NCBI GenBank assembly: GCA_002362735.1
Contig: DEUU01000462.1
Span: 1-9,507 of the forward strand
DNA: 9,507 nucleotides
Origin: Dehalococcoidia bacterium UBA3254
GTDB taxonomy: Bacteria; Chloroflexota; Dehalococcoidia; Dehalococcoidales; UBA3254
Reading direction: 5' to 3'
Shown in pieces: positions 1-5,275 of the stretch. Position numbers and translations under genes: made by a program. The first letter of the stretch is position 1. Each line of letters begins with the position of its first letter. The notes beneath the pieces were generated by a model that did no database searches, was not told the origin of the DNA, and saw nothing but the letters and a program-made list of their open reading frames with translations.

Positions 1-978
1 TCTAATTTAAACGGCGCCGGAGCTACCTTCCCTCAGCCCTTATATAACAAATGGTTCGATGTCTATAACCAGCAGTTTGGCATTAAGATAAACTATCAGG
101 GAGTCGGGTCCGGAGCTGGTATTCAGCAGATCACATCGGGTACGGTTGACTTCGGGGCCTCAGACGGCATTATGACTTCCGATCAACTGAAGGCGGCAGA
201 AGCCAAGGGCGGTCCCATTTTGCATATTCCCATGACCAGCGGAGCGGTAGCTGTTATCTATAACCTGCAAGGAATTCATTCCGGTCAAATCAAGCTTACG
301 GGGGACGTTCTGGCAAAAATATACTTAAAGCAGATCACCAAGTGGAATGATGCGGCGATTAACGCTCTAAACCCCGGTTTGAATCTCCCTGATCAGTCGA
401 TTGCCGTGGTCCATCGCTCAGATGGGTCTGGTACCACCTTTATCTTCACCAACTATCTGACCAAGGTCAGCGATGCCTGGAAGAACGGTCCGGGAAATGC
501 CACCTCGGTGAATTGGCCGGGTGATATCGGTGGTCAGGGTAATGCCGGAGTAGCCGGACAGGTCCAGCAAATCCCCGGTTCCATCGGTTACATAGAACTG
601 GCTTATGCCAGGCAAAACAAATTACCCCGGGTAACTCTTAAAAATGCCGCCGGCAATTTTGAAGAGCCCAGCCTGGCGGGGACAACTGCGGCTGCCACGG
701 GGATTACTTTACCCGATGATATGAAAATAATGATCACTAATTCAACCAATCCCGATGCCTATCCGATCTGCGGCTTTACCTGGATTCTGGCTTTTATTAA
801 TCAGACGGATAAATCCAAAGGCCAGAGTTTAGCCAGTATGCTCTGGTGGGCTATCCATGACGGACAGCAGTACACCACTCTGCTCGATTACGCCCCGCTA
901 TCTCTCGAAGCGGTGAAGAAAGCCGAAGCTGAAATACTCTCTATGAGATATCAGGGACAACCCTTAATCACACCTTAG
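1..978 (+). CDS. pstS: Phosphate ABC transporter substrate-binding protein PstS (5' truncated)
   Basis: Extracytoplasmic phosphate-binding protein that hands phosphate to the PstCAB importer. The reading frame is open from base 1 and ends with TAG at 976-978, so 325 codons are present. The signal peptide and start lie outside the window; the family is usually about 350-380 residues. The visible N-terminus has the PstS hallmark NGAGATFPQPLY, followed by YQGVGSGAGIQQ and VDFGASDG. The phosphate-binding loop HRSDGSGTTFIF starts at window residue 138. GSIGYIELAYA and the C-terminal GFTWILAFINQ complete the type II periplasmic-binding fold. The first ATG inside the window (172) is internal and is not the real start, because homology clearly runs upstream of it. 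A pstC gene would normally follow, but an unrelated nitroreductase comes next. pstS is therefore either last in its operon or a stand-alone copy. Confidence 0.95.
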   Translation, partial: SNLNGAGATFPQPLYNKWFDVYNQQFGIKINYQGVGSGAGIQQITSGTVDFGASDGIMTSDQLKAAEAKGGPILHIPMTSGAVAVIYNLQGIHSGQIKLTGDVLAKIYLKQITKWNDAAINALNPGLNLPDQSIAVVHRSDGSGTTFIFTNYLTKVSDAWKNGPGNATSVNWPGDIGGQGNAGVAGQVQQIPGSIGYIELAYARQNKLPRVTLKNAAGNFEEPSLAGTTAAATGITLPDDMKIMITNSTNPDAYPICGFTWILAFINQTDKSKGQSLASMLWWAIHDGQQYTTLLDYAPLSLEAVKKAEAEILSMRYQGQPLITP

Positions 979-1002
979 ATATTAATTCAAGATTTTTTCT
1001 CC

Positions 1003-1034
1003 AGGACGTGGGGAATTAATCCTCCCCATGTCCT
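1003..1034 (+). terminator. Hairpin after pstS, possible weak terminator
   Basis: Arms 1003-1014 and 1023-1034 pair over 12 bp with one G-T wobble, leaving an 8-nt loop. The hairpin sits 25 bp after the pstS stop. No T-run follows on the plus strand, so intrinsic termination would be weak. The promoter for the next gene begins only about 6 bp further on, so the hairpin may instead insulate the two units. Confidence 0.5.
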
Positions 1035-1039
1035 GCTTG

Positions 1040-1048
1040 TGTTATAAT
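1040..1048 (+). promoter_or_regulatory. Extended -10 promoter of the nitroreductase gene
   Basis: TGTTATAAT is a perfect extended -10 (TGN plus TATAAT). There is no recognisable -35 about 17 bp upstream, where the preceding hairpin lies; extended -10 promoters can work without one. Transcription would start near 1055, giving a leader of about 25 nt that holds the AAGGAGGT ribosome site at 1068-1075. The same TGTTATAAT element recurs on the minus strand upstream of the ATPase gene. Confidence 0.6.
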
Positions 1049-1079
1049 AGGGACACATTCAAGAACCAAGGAGGTCGGA

Positions 1080-1820
1080 GTGGACTATAACAGCCTTTTG
1101 GAGATCGTGCAAAATACCCGGAGTATCCGCCGTTTTAAACCGGACCCGGTCCCGGATGAAGATATCGAGAAAATGATTGAGGCAGCTCGCTGGGCCCCAT
1201 CCGGATTCAATCAGCAGCCCTGGGAGTATGTGATAGTGAAAAATCCGGAAATCCGTCAAAAAATTACCGGATGCATGTCTGTGTACTGGTCTCAATCGAG
1301 GGAAATGGAGACTACCCGCGAAGCCTGGCAGAAAGTCTGGAACCCGGAACCGGCTGGAAGCGAGGCGGACTATACTATCGCTCCGGTCTATATTATTGTA
1401 TTTGGCGATTCACGGGCTAAAGACGGCCTTCCGATGGGAGTAAGGTTCGATGAACACCGTCTCAATACCATTTTTATTTCAAGCCTTGCTAATACCTTTC
1501 TCTATTTACATATGGCGGCTTCGACGCTGGGACTGGCTTCGCAGTGGATCTCGGTGGTTTCAACTCCCTATGTGCATTGCATGATAAAAGATCTGCTGGG
1601 CATAAGGAAAGAGCTGGAAATCTATGATATGCTGGCGGTAGGATATCCGGCAGTCCAACCAAGGCCGAAGCTGATGCGGGATAAAAATAAAATGATACAT
1701 CATGATTACTGCGGACCGGAAGCATTCCGGACGGATGAAGAAGTGAAGGAATACATTCGCCAGGCCCGTACCTGGACGATCGCCTCCCACGCTCGAAAAG
1801 CTGACCGGAAGGAGAGTTAA
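1080..1820 (+). CDS. Nitroreductase-family FMN-dependent oxidoreductase
   Basis: Predicted cytoplasmic flavoprotein of 246 residues that uses FMN and NAD(P)H to reduce nitro compounds, quinones or similar acceptors; the substrate cannot be told from sequence. The FMN-binding signature RSIRRFKPDPVP lies at residues 14-25 and APSGFNQQPWEYV at 39-51, including the Ser and Asn typical of the family. Later LGLASQWISVVS and YDMLAVGYPA match the second half of the fold. Start choice: GTG at 1080 lies 5 nt after GGAGG (1070-1074), and the FMN motif follows at the usual distance. The gene has its own promoter and appears monocistronic. The neighbours give no metabolic partner. Family assignment is firm; specific function is open. 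Confidence 0.9.
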   Translation: MDYNSLLEIVQNTRSIRRFKPDPVPDEDIEKMIEAARWAPSGFNQQPWEYVIVKNPEIRQKITGCMSVYWSQSREMETTREAWQKVWNPEPAGSEADYTIAPVYIIVFGDSRAKDGLPMGVRFDEHRLNTIFISSLANTFLYLHMAASTLGLASQWISVVSTPYVHCMIKDLLGIRKELEIYDMLAVGYPAVQPRPKLMRDKNKMIHHDYCGPEAFRTDEEVKEYIRQARTWTIASHARKADRKES

Positions 1821-1830
1821 TACTCCTTTC
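1807..1830 (+). terminator. Small hairpin over the nitroreductase stop codon
   Basis: Arms 1807-1814 and 1823-1830 pair over 8 bp with one G-T pair and an 8-nt loop, and the TAA stop (1818-1820) lies inside the loop. Only three T's (1827-1829) sit in the right arm and no T-run follows. At best this is a weak terminator or a 3'-end stabilising stem. Confidence 0.3.
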
Positions 1831-1844
1831 TTGACGGAGTATAC

Positions 1845-1850
1845 TATAAT
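1845..1850 (+). promoter_or_regulatory. Candidate -10 element of the NEW3-like gene
   Basis: A perfect TATAAT lies 28 bp before the ATG at 1878, which would give a leader of about 20 nt. No good -35 is found at 16-18 bp spacing. The TTGACG at 1831-1836 is only 8 bp away, too close to pair with it. Confidence 0.35.
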
Positions 1851-1877
1851 TAAAAGTATTCAATCCGGGAAGTAGAA

Positions 1878-2390
1878 ATGAAAAAAAGAAGGATATATTT
1901 ATTACGGTTATTTCTCATCCTTTTCGGTCTGGCAGTAATGTTAATGCCATCCGCAGCGGTTTTCGCCCAGCCCGGTAAACTCGACCTGGCATTTTATATC
2001 ACCGGTCCATATCCTAATAACGTCAACGCTGGCCAGACAAACCAGGTATTCGCCGTGATCCAGAATAACAGTAATACGCAGGTTACAGATATCCGTTTTA
2101 GCGCCAATGCTCCGGAAGGATGGACGGTGACCTTTAATCCTGCTGGTTTAAGCTCTTTGGGGATCAATGGTTCCTATACCGTTCAAATTGACATCATTCC
2201 GGCTATGAGTACTCCGAATCAAAATTACGATATTACTTTGATAGCAGAAGCTAATGAAACGAGAGCTGTAACGAATGTGTTTCTCAAAGTCCAGGGGGGT
2301 ACTCCTTTATGGTTGTGGATAGGAATCGGTGTTGCTGTGCTGGTGCTGATAGGTTTCATTCTGGTATATATCCGGGCAAACCGGCAGTAG
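1878..2390 (+). CDS. Exported NEW3-like beta-sandwich protein with C-terminal membrane anchor
   Basis: A 170-residue protein that probably sits on the outer face of the cytoplasmic membrane. Residues 1-30 form a Sec signal (MKKRR, a hydrophobic core, likely cleavage after VFA). Residues 31-140 look like a NEW3/NPCBM-associated or CARDB-like beta-sandwich: NVNAGQTNQVFAVIQNNSN, then APEGWTVTFNP, then YTVQIDIIPAMSTP, the pattern of domains that often serve as spacers or ligand-binding modules in surface proteins. Residues 144-164 are one transmembrane helix ending in a basic tail (RANRQ). The ATG at 1878 follows GGGAAG at 1867-1872. In other genomes exported NEW3 proteins often sit beside ABC transporter genes; none is seen here. 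The next gene also encodes a membrane protein and could be co-transcribed. Domain call is moderate; function unknown. Confidence 0.75.
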   Translation: MKKRRIYLLRLFLILFGLAVMLMPSAAVFAQPGKLDLAFYITGPYPNNVNAGQTNQVFAVIQNNSNTQVTDIRFSANAPEGWTVTFNPAGLSSLGINGSYTVQIDIIPAMSTPNQNYDITLIAEANETRAVTNVFLKVQGGTPLWLWIGIGVAVLVLIGFILVYIRANRQ

Positions 2391-2468
2391 AGCTGAAATT
2401 TAGAAATCACTTAATCTCTATCACAGGTACAGGAGAAACGACAGGAGCAGACGAGGCGGGGAAGGAGC

Positions 2469-2490
2469 GACATTCATGGAAAGGAATGTC
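2469..2490 (+). repeat. 7-bp inverted repeat in the 2391-2529 gap
   Basis: GACATTC (2469-2475) and GAATGTC (2484-2490) are perfect inverted repeats around an 8-nt spacer. The gap between the two membrane-protein genes is 139 bp and otherwise shows no promoter or terminator. The hairpin has no T-run. It overlaps a possible 7-codon micro-ORF discussed under findings. Confidence 0.4.
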
Positions 2491-2529
2491 AAAGAATGAA
2501 GGAAAAGTTTAATTAAGAAGAGGTAAAAG

Positions 2530-2934
2530 ATGATCGAAAGAGTTCATGAACACCTGACCAGCGAGTTGTCTATTAACGCTCGTACGGATACCGTCTTCGT
2601 CATCACGGCGATATTGCTCAATCTAATTACACTGGGAATCAATTCCGCGATTTCTTCATCCGGCGACGGCAGCGGCACGCGAACAATCGTCATGTTTACA
2701 TTTGTCGCTCTTATTATCGTGGTCAACTTCGTAGCGGAGATCGGGTTAATTCGAGGCCGCCAGATGAGGCGTAAGCTCCTGAATGGTCTGCTGAAGATGT
2801 ATAAAGACCAGGGAGTTGAAGGCTATTATGATCCTTCTCTCATCGGGGATTACCGCGTCCGTTATAACCTTTTCATGATTGCGGTACTTTTCACCGGACT
2901 GGTCGCTCTGATTATTCCCTTCATCATCCGCTGA
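2530..2934 (+). CDS. Hypothetical three-helix membrane protein
   Basis: A 134-residue integral membrane protein that I do not recognise. Hydrophobic segments lie at about 22-44, 53-74 and 112-133. Between the second and third is a basic, probably cytoplasmic stretch (RGRQMRRKLLNGLLKMYKDQG) followed by EGYYDPSLIGDYRVRY. The N-terminus is hydrophilic and lacks a cleavable signal. The ATG at 2530 follows AGAGGT (2519-2524) at 5 nt. It lies 139 bp after the NEW3-like gene on the same strand and may share its transcript. It converges with the DedA-like gene, with only 24 bp between stops and no clear terminator there. Composition and frame quality support a real gene. Confidence 0.75.
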   Translation: MIERVHEHLTSELSINARTDTVFVITAILLNLITLGINSAISSSGDGSGTRTIVMFTFVALIIVVNFVAEIGLIRGRQMRRKLLNGLLKMYKDQGVEGYYDPSLIGDYRVRYNLFMIAVLFTGLVALIIPFIIR

Positions 2935-2958
2935 CGGAACGGAACATTTAACGGTTTA

Positions 2959-3552
2959 TCATCGGACGTGCATGTGTGGGAAAAAGCGGATAACTAAATC
3001 TCCGAGGTAGACCAGAATCAAATATTTGGGAAATTTGCCAAGCATAATTGCCGGCAGGAATTGCCTCACCGGCATTTTTGCCAATCCGGCGATGAATCCT
3101 CCCAGTTCAAAGGGCAATATGGGCTGAAATGAAAGCAGGGCAATTGCCCACCAGCCATATTTTTGGATCCAGCCGCGGACCATTTTGTAACCTGCCATTT
3201 CCTCATTGATAGCAATTCGCTTTCCCAAAATACCGAAGAAGTAACTGCTGAACTCTCCCAGACTGGCTCCAACACTACCTGCTAAAGCCACCAGGACCGG
3301 GTTCCAGTGCATCGAAGCTATCAGCATAATGGCTACCCCGAAAGGGAGGGGTAACACCGAGAGATTTACTACCGCCAGTACCCCGAAAATAATGAGCAAT
3401 GCCAGCCACGCTGGAAAATGGACGGGAATGCGGAATCCAATCAGAAAGGAACGAATGAGGTATCCGAGACCTATGCTGATGGCCAGAAAACCCAGAAAGG
3501 TCAAAATAAGCTTCAACCAGTACCTGGATTTACTCTGGTTTCTTGCCTTCAT
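2959..3552 (-). CDS. DedA/VTT-domain (SNARE-associated) family membrane protein
   Basis: A 197-residue polytopic membrane protein of the VTT/DedA superfamily, whose members take part in lipid transport (scrambling or undecaprenyl-phosphate recycling) and membrane homeostasis. After a short basic N-terminus, a first hydrophobic helix spans about 13-33. LPLPFGVAIML (67-77) and GSVGASLGEFSSYFFG (92-107) match the first conserved half, with E100 at the usual acidic position. FQPILPFELGGFIAGLAKMP followed by FLPAIMLGKFPKYL matches the second half, including the reentrant-loop proline/glycine pattern. Length is normal for the family. The start codon (3550-3552 read in reverse) has only a weak GGAATG ribosome site. 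A TATAAT at 3567-3572 on this strand could give a very short leader. The gene is divergent from the sigma operon across a 105-bp gap. The exact lipid substrate cannot be assigned. Confidence 0.85.
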   Translation of the reverse strand: MKARNQSKSRYWLKLILTFLGFLAISIGLGYLIRSFLIGFRIPVHFPAWLALLIIFGVLAVVNLSVLPLPFGVAIMLIASMHWNPVLVALAGSVGASLGEFSSYFFGILGKRIAINEEMAGYKMVRGWIQKYGWWAIALLSFQPILPFELGGFIAGLAKMPVRQFLPAIMLGKFPKYLILVYLGDLVIRFFPHMHVR

Positions 3553-3595
3553 GTTATCATTCCAATATTATATTATTGATTACTCACAGGGAACA

Positions 3596-3623
3596 TGTAA
3601 TACTTTTCTTCATTCTTCGTATA
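3596..3623 (+). promoter_or_regulatory. ECF-type promoter upstream of the sigma factor gene
   Basis: TGTAAT (3596-3601), a 16-bp T-rich spacer and CGTATA (3618-3623). This closely resembles the extracytoplasmic sigma pattern of Bacillus SigW (TGAAAC-N16-CGTATA). The region 3596-3631 matches 5208-5243, upstream of the vWA gene, in 32 of 36 positions with no gaps. A start near 3630 would leave a leader of about 28 nt containing GGAAGG (3647-3652). Autoregulation by the adjacent sigma factor is the natural inference. Confidence 0.8.
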
Positions 3624-3657
3624 AATAATCAGGGTAGGAATAATCCGGAAGGTCGCC

Positions 3658-4221
3658 TTGCTAACTATTCTAACACAAGCACAGATAGTGGAAAGAATCG
3701 GCAGTTCAGCTGCCGGGGCTTTTGCCGAGCTTTATGAACAGTATTTGCCAAAAGTATTCCGGTATATCAGCTACCGGATCCCGGACGTCTCTACTGCCGA
3801 GGACCTTACTTCCGTGGTGTTTGAGAAAGCGTTGACCAAATTTCAGAGCTTCCGGTCAGATAAATCCAGTTTTTCTACCTGGATCTTTACCATTGCCAGG
3901 AATACGCTAATTGACCATTTTAGGGTAAACAGTAAGGCGCAGACATTCCATCTGGATGATCCGGTTGCGGCCACGGCTCCAGCCTCGGGAATCTCACCGG
4001 AAGAAGAAAGCGACCGAGCCGAAGATATCCGGATGTTGGACTCCTGCCTCAGTCGATTGTCCAGGCCGGAGCAGGAGATCATATCGCTCAAATTCGGTGC
4101 TGAGATGACTAACCGTCAAATTGCCAAGAGATTATCTCTCAGTGAATCGAATGTCGCGGTCATTATCTTCCGTGCTGTCCGCAAATTGAGGGATGATTTC
4201 AGGGGGAAGCAAAATGGGTAG
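3658..4221 (+). CDS. ECF-family RNA polymerase sigma factor (sigma-70 regions 2 and 4)
   Basis: A 187-residue alternative sigma factor that directs RNA polymerase to a small promoter set. Region 2 spans about 19-89: FAELYEQYLPKVFRYIS, the DVSTAEDLTSVVFEKAL segment, and FSTWIFTIARNTLIDHFR, which carries the -10 recognition and melting parts. A linker rich in Ala, Pro and acidic residues follows (95-125). Region 4 (126-180) contains LSRPEQEIISLKF and the helix-turn-helix TNRQIAKRLSLSESNVAVIIFRA, which reads the -35. There is no region 1 or 3, so it is the ECF class at normal length. Start: TTG at 3658, 5 nt after GGAAGG (3647-3652); no upstream in-frame alternative is as good. Its stop (TAG, 4219-4221) overlaps the anti-sigma start by 8 bp, the usual coupled arrangement. 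The promoter upstream is ECF-type, so autoregulation is likely. Confidence 0.93.
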   Translation: MLTILTQAQIVERIGSSAAGAFAELYEQYLPKVFRYISYRIPDVSTAEDLTSVVFEKALTKFQSFRSDKSSFSTWIFTIARNTLIDHFRVNSKAQTFHLDDPVAATAPASGISPEEESDRAEDIRMLDSCLSRLSRPEQEIISLKFGAEMTNRQIAKRLSLSESNVAVIIFRAVRKLRDDFRGKQNG

Positions 4222-5113
4222 GGAATACGAAGATGAAAAATTATTTTCTGAAAATATCGACCGGCTGCTGAAGGGTGAAGAGGTAGAATTGGAGCTTGAG
4301 GCTGGTGAAGATTGGCGCACAGCTCTGGATTTCGCTCGCAGGATGACCCATTTACGGGCTGAACCTTCCATTCAATTCCAGTCCAGCTTGAAAGCCAGAC
4401 TGCTCCAAAAGTTAAGCGAAAAGGAAGCCGATGCCCACGAGGGCTGGTTTTGGCGGTTAATCCCGAGGGAGGCTATCTGGCAGACAGTAGCGGTCTTTGC
4501 TGTGATGGTGCTTGTCGGAGCAGTGGTATGGGGGACTATGTTCCGGAATCCACAATCGCCGATGGTACAGGCTCCGACCCCGAGCATTACGGTGGCTCCG
4601 ACTACAACTGCGCCGTCCATGACGATGGCGCCGACCACCAAGCCGGCTCTGACGACAAGTGCGGCAGCGCCTGCGACCTCAGCCGCACCTACCACTACCA
4701 CAACGCCAGCAATCGCCGCTCCAACGTATCTGGTAGCCAGCGGGAACACTAATAAATCGGTCTATCAAACGGGTGAAACGGTCACGATTCATATGACCTG
4801 GCAAAATGTTACTACCCGGGGCCTGACGATCAATGAATTTCCACCGATCTTGAGTGTTATGGATAAGGCATCCGGGCAGCCGGTCTTTACATTTGCCGCC
4901 GGCAAGTCGTCACAGACGCTGGCCCCCGGGGAAAAGGCGTCTTATGACCAGGTCTGGAACCAGCTCGATTTCCAAGGCCGGCAAGTAGCTCCGGACGGTT
5001 ATTACATTGAGCTGGAAGAGATGTACTTTCAGGGCAAATCTGTTCCCCTCAAGCTCACCGCTCCGGTGAACTTCCTGATTGAACCACCTTCCTCAGGAAC
5101 AAAGGCATACTAA
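4214..5113 (+). CDS. Transmembrane anti-sigma factor with Thr/Pro linker and extracytoplasmic BsuPI-like domain
   Basis: A 299-residue single-pass membrane protein inferred to hold the preceding sigma factor inactive. Residues 1-85 are charged and helical (DWRTALDFARRM, then SSLKARLLQKLSEKEA) and would be the cytoplasmic sigma-binding part; the HxxxCxxC zinc motif of ZAS anti-sigma factors is absent. Residues 88-110 are one transmembrane helix. Residues 111-170 are a low-complexity Thr/Ala/Pro linker. Residues 171-290 form a beta-rich domain ending in WNQLDFQGRQVAPDGYY (248-264), the signature of BsuPI-like (intracellular proteinase inhibitor) Ig-type domains, here placed outside the membrane. 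Start: ATG at 4214 follows AGGGGG (4201-4206) at 7 nt and overlaps the sigma stop. An in-frame ATG at 4193 lacks a good ribosome site and overlaps more deeply. The anti-sigma role is inferred from position and topology. Confidence 0.85.
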   Translation: MGREYEDEKLFSENIDRLLKGEEVELELEAGEDWRTALDFARRMTHLRAEPSIQFQSSLKARLLQKLSEKEADAHEGWFWRLIPREAIWQTVAVFAVMVLVGAVVWGTMFRNPQSPMVQAPTPSITVAPTTTAPSMTMAPTTKPALTTSAAAPATSAAPTTTTTPAIAAPTYLVASGNTNKSVYQTGETVTIHMTWQNVTTRGLTINEFPPILSVMDKASGQPVFTFAAGKSSQTLAPGEKASYDQVWNQLDFQGRQVAPDGYYIELEEMYFQGKSVPLKLTAPVNFLIEPPSSGTKAY

Positions 5114-5121
5114 GGGAAGGT

Positions 5122-5180
5122 GTCATTCTGGAGGAGGGTGTTCCGAAAGGAATAAGGGGTTTTCGGAACTCCAGGATGAC
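5122..5180. repeat. Long imperfect palindrome between anti-sigma and vWA genes (REP/MITE-like)
   Basis: The outer arms GTCATTCTGGA (5122-5132) and TCCAGGATGAC (5170-5180) pair over 11 bp with one G-T. The inner arms GTTCCGAAA (5140-5148) and TTTCGGAAC (5161-5169) pair perfectly over 9 bp. The left side has a 7-nt bulge (5133-5139) and the loop is 12 nt. The right arms are contiguous, so the whole folds as one 20-bp stem. It begins 8 bp after the anti-sigma stop and ends 27 bp before the vWA promoter. No T-run follows, so it is not a classical terminator. The GTCATTCTG...ATGAC ends resemble dispersed palindromic repeats common in many bacterial genomes. Confidence 0.75.
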
Positions 5181-5207
5181 AAGAAAAGAAAATATCTTTA
5201 CTTCGCC

Positions 5208-5235
5208 TGTAATACTTTTCCTCCTTTTTCGTATA
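5208..5235 (+). promoter_or_regulatory. ECF-type promoter upstream of the vWA lipoprotein gene
   Basis: TGTAAT (5208-5213), a 16-bp spacer and CGTATA (5230-5235): the same elements and spacing as at 3596-3623. Conservation covers the T-rich spacer and the bases just past the -10, then stops. Transcription near 5242 would give a leader of about 34 nt with AAAGGAGGA at 5262-5270. The vWA gene is therefore probably a direct target of the upstream sigma factor. Confidence 0.8.
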
Positions 5236-5275
5236 AATATTCAAAAGGGAAAAGTCACCAAAAAGGAGGACCAAG

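Noticed and set aside
1831..1836. TTGACG as a -35 box for the NEW3-like gene
   Set aside because: Only 8 bp from the TATAAT at 1845; at 17-bp spacing the matching hexamer (1854-1859) fits only 3 of 6 bases.
3590..3594. GGAAC resembling the classical ECF -35 (GGAAC) upstream of the sigma gene
   Set aside because: Its spacing to CGTATA is 23 bp, too long, and it is absent from the second promoter copy. TGTAAT at 16 bp is shared by both.
4590..4720. Repeats in the anti-sigma linker (and in the vWA linker near 5340-5580) considered as tandem or CRISPR-like repeats
   Set aside because: They are irregular Thr/Pro/Ala codon runs in coding frame, without fixed unit length or spacers.
4372..4749. 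125-codon minus-strand frame within the anti-sigma gene
   Set aside because: Its Val/Gly/Ala repeats simply mirror the Thr/Pro linker codons on the other strand; no start signal or domain.
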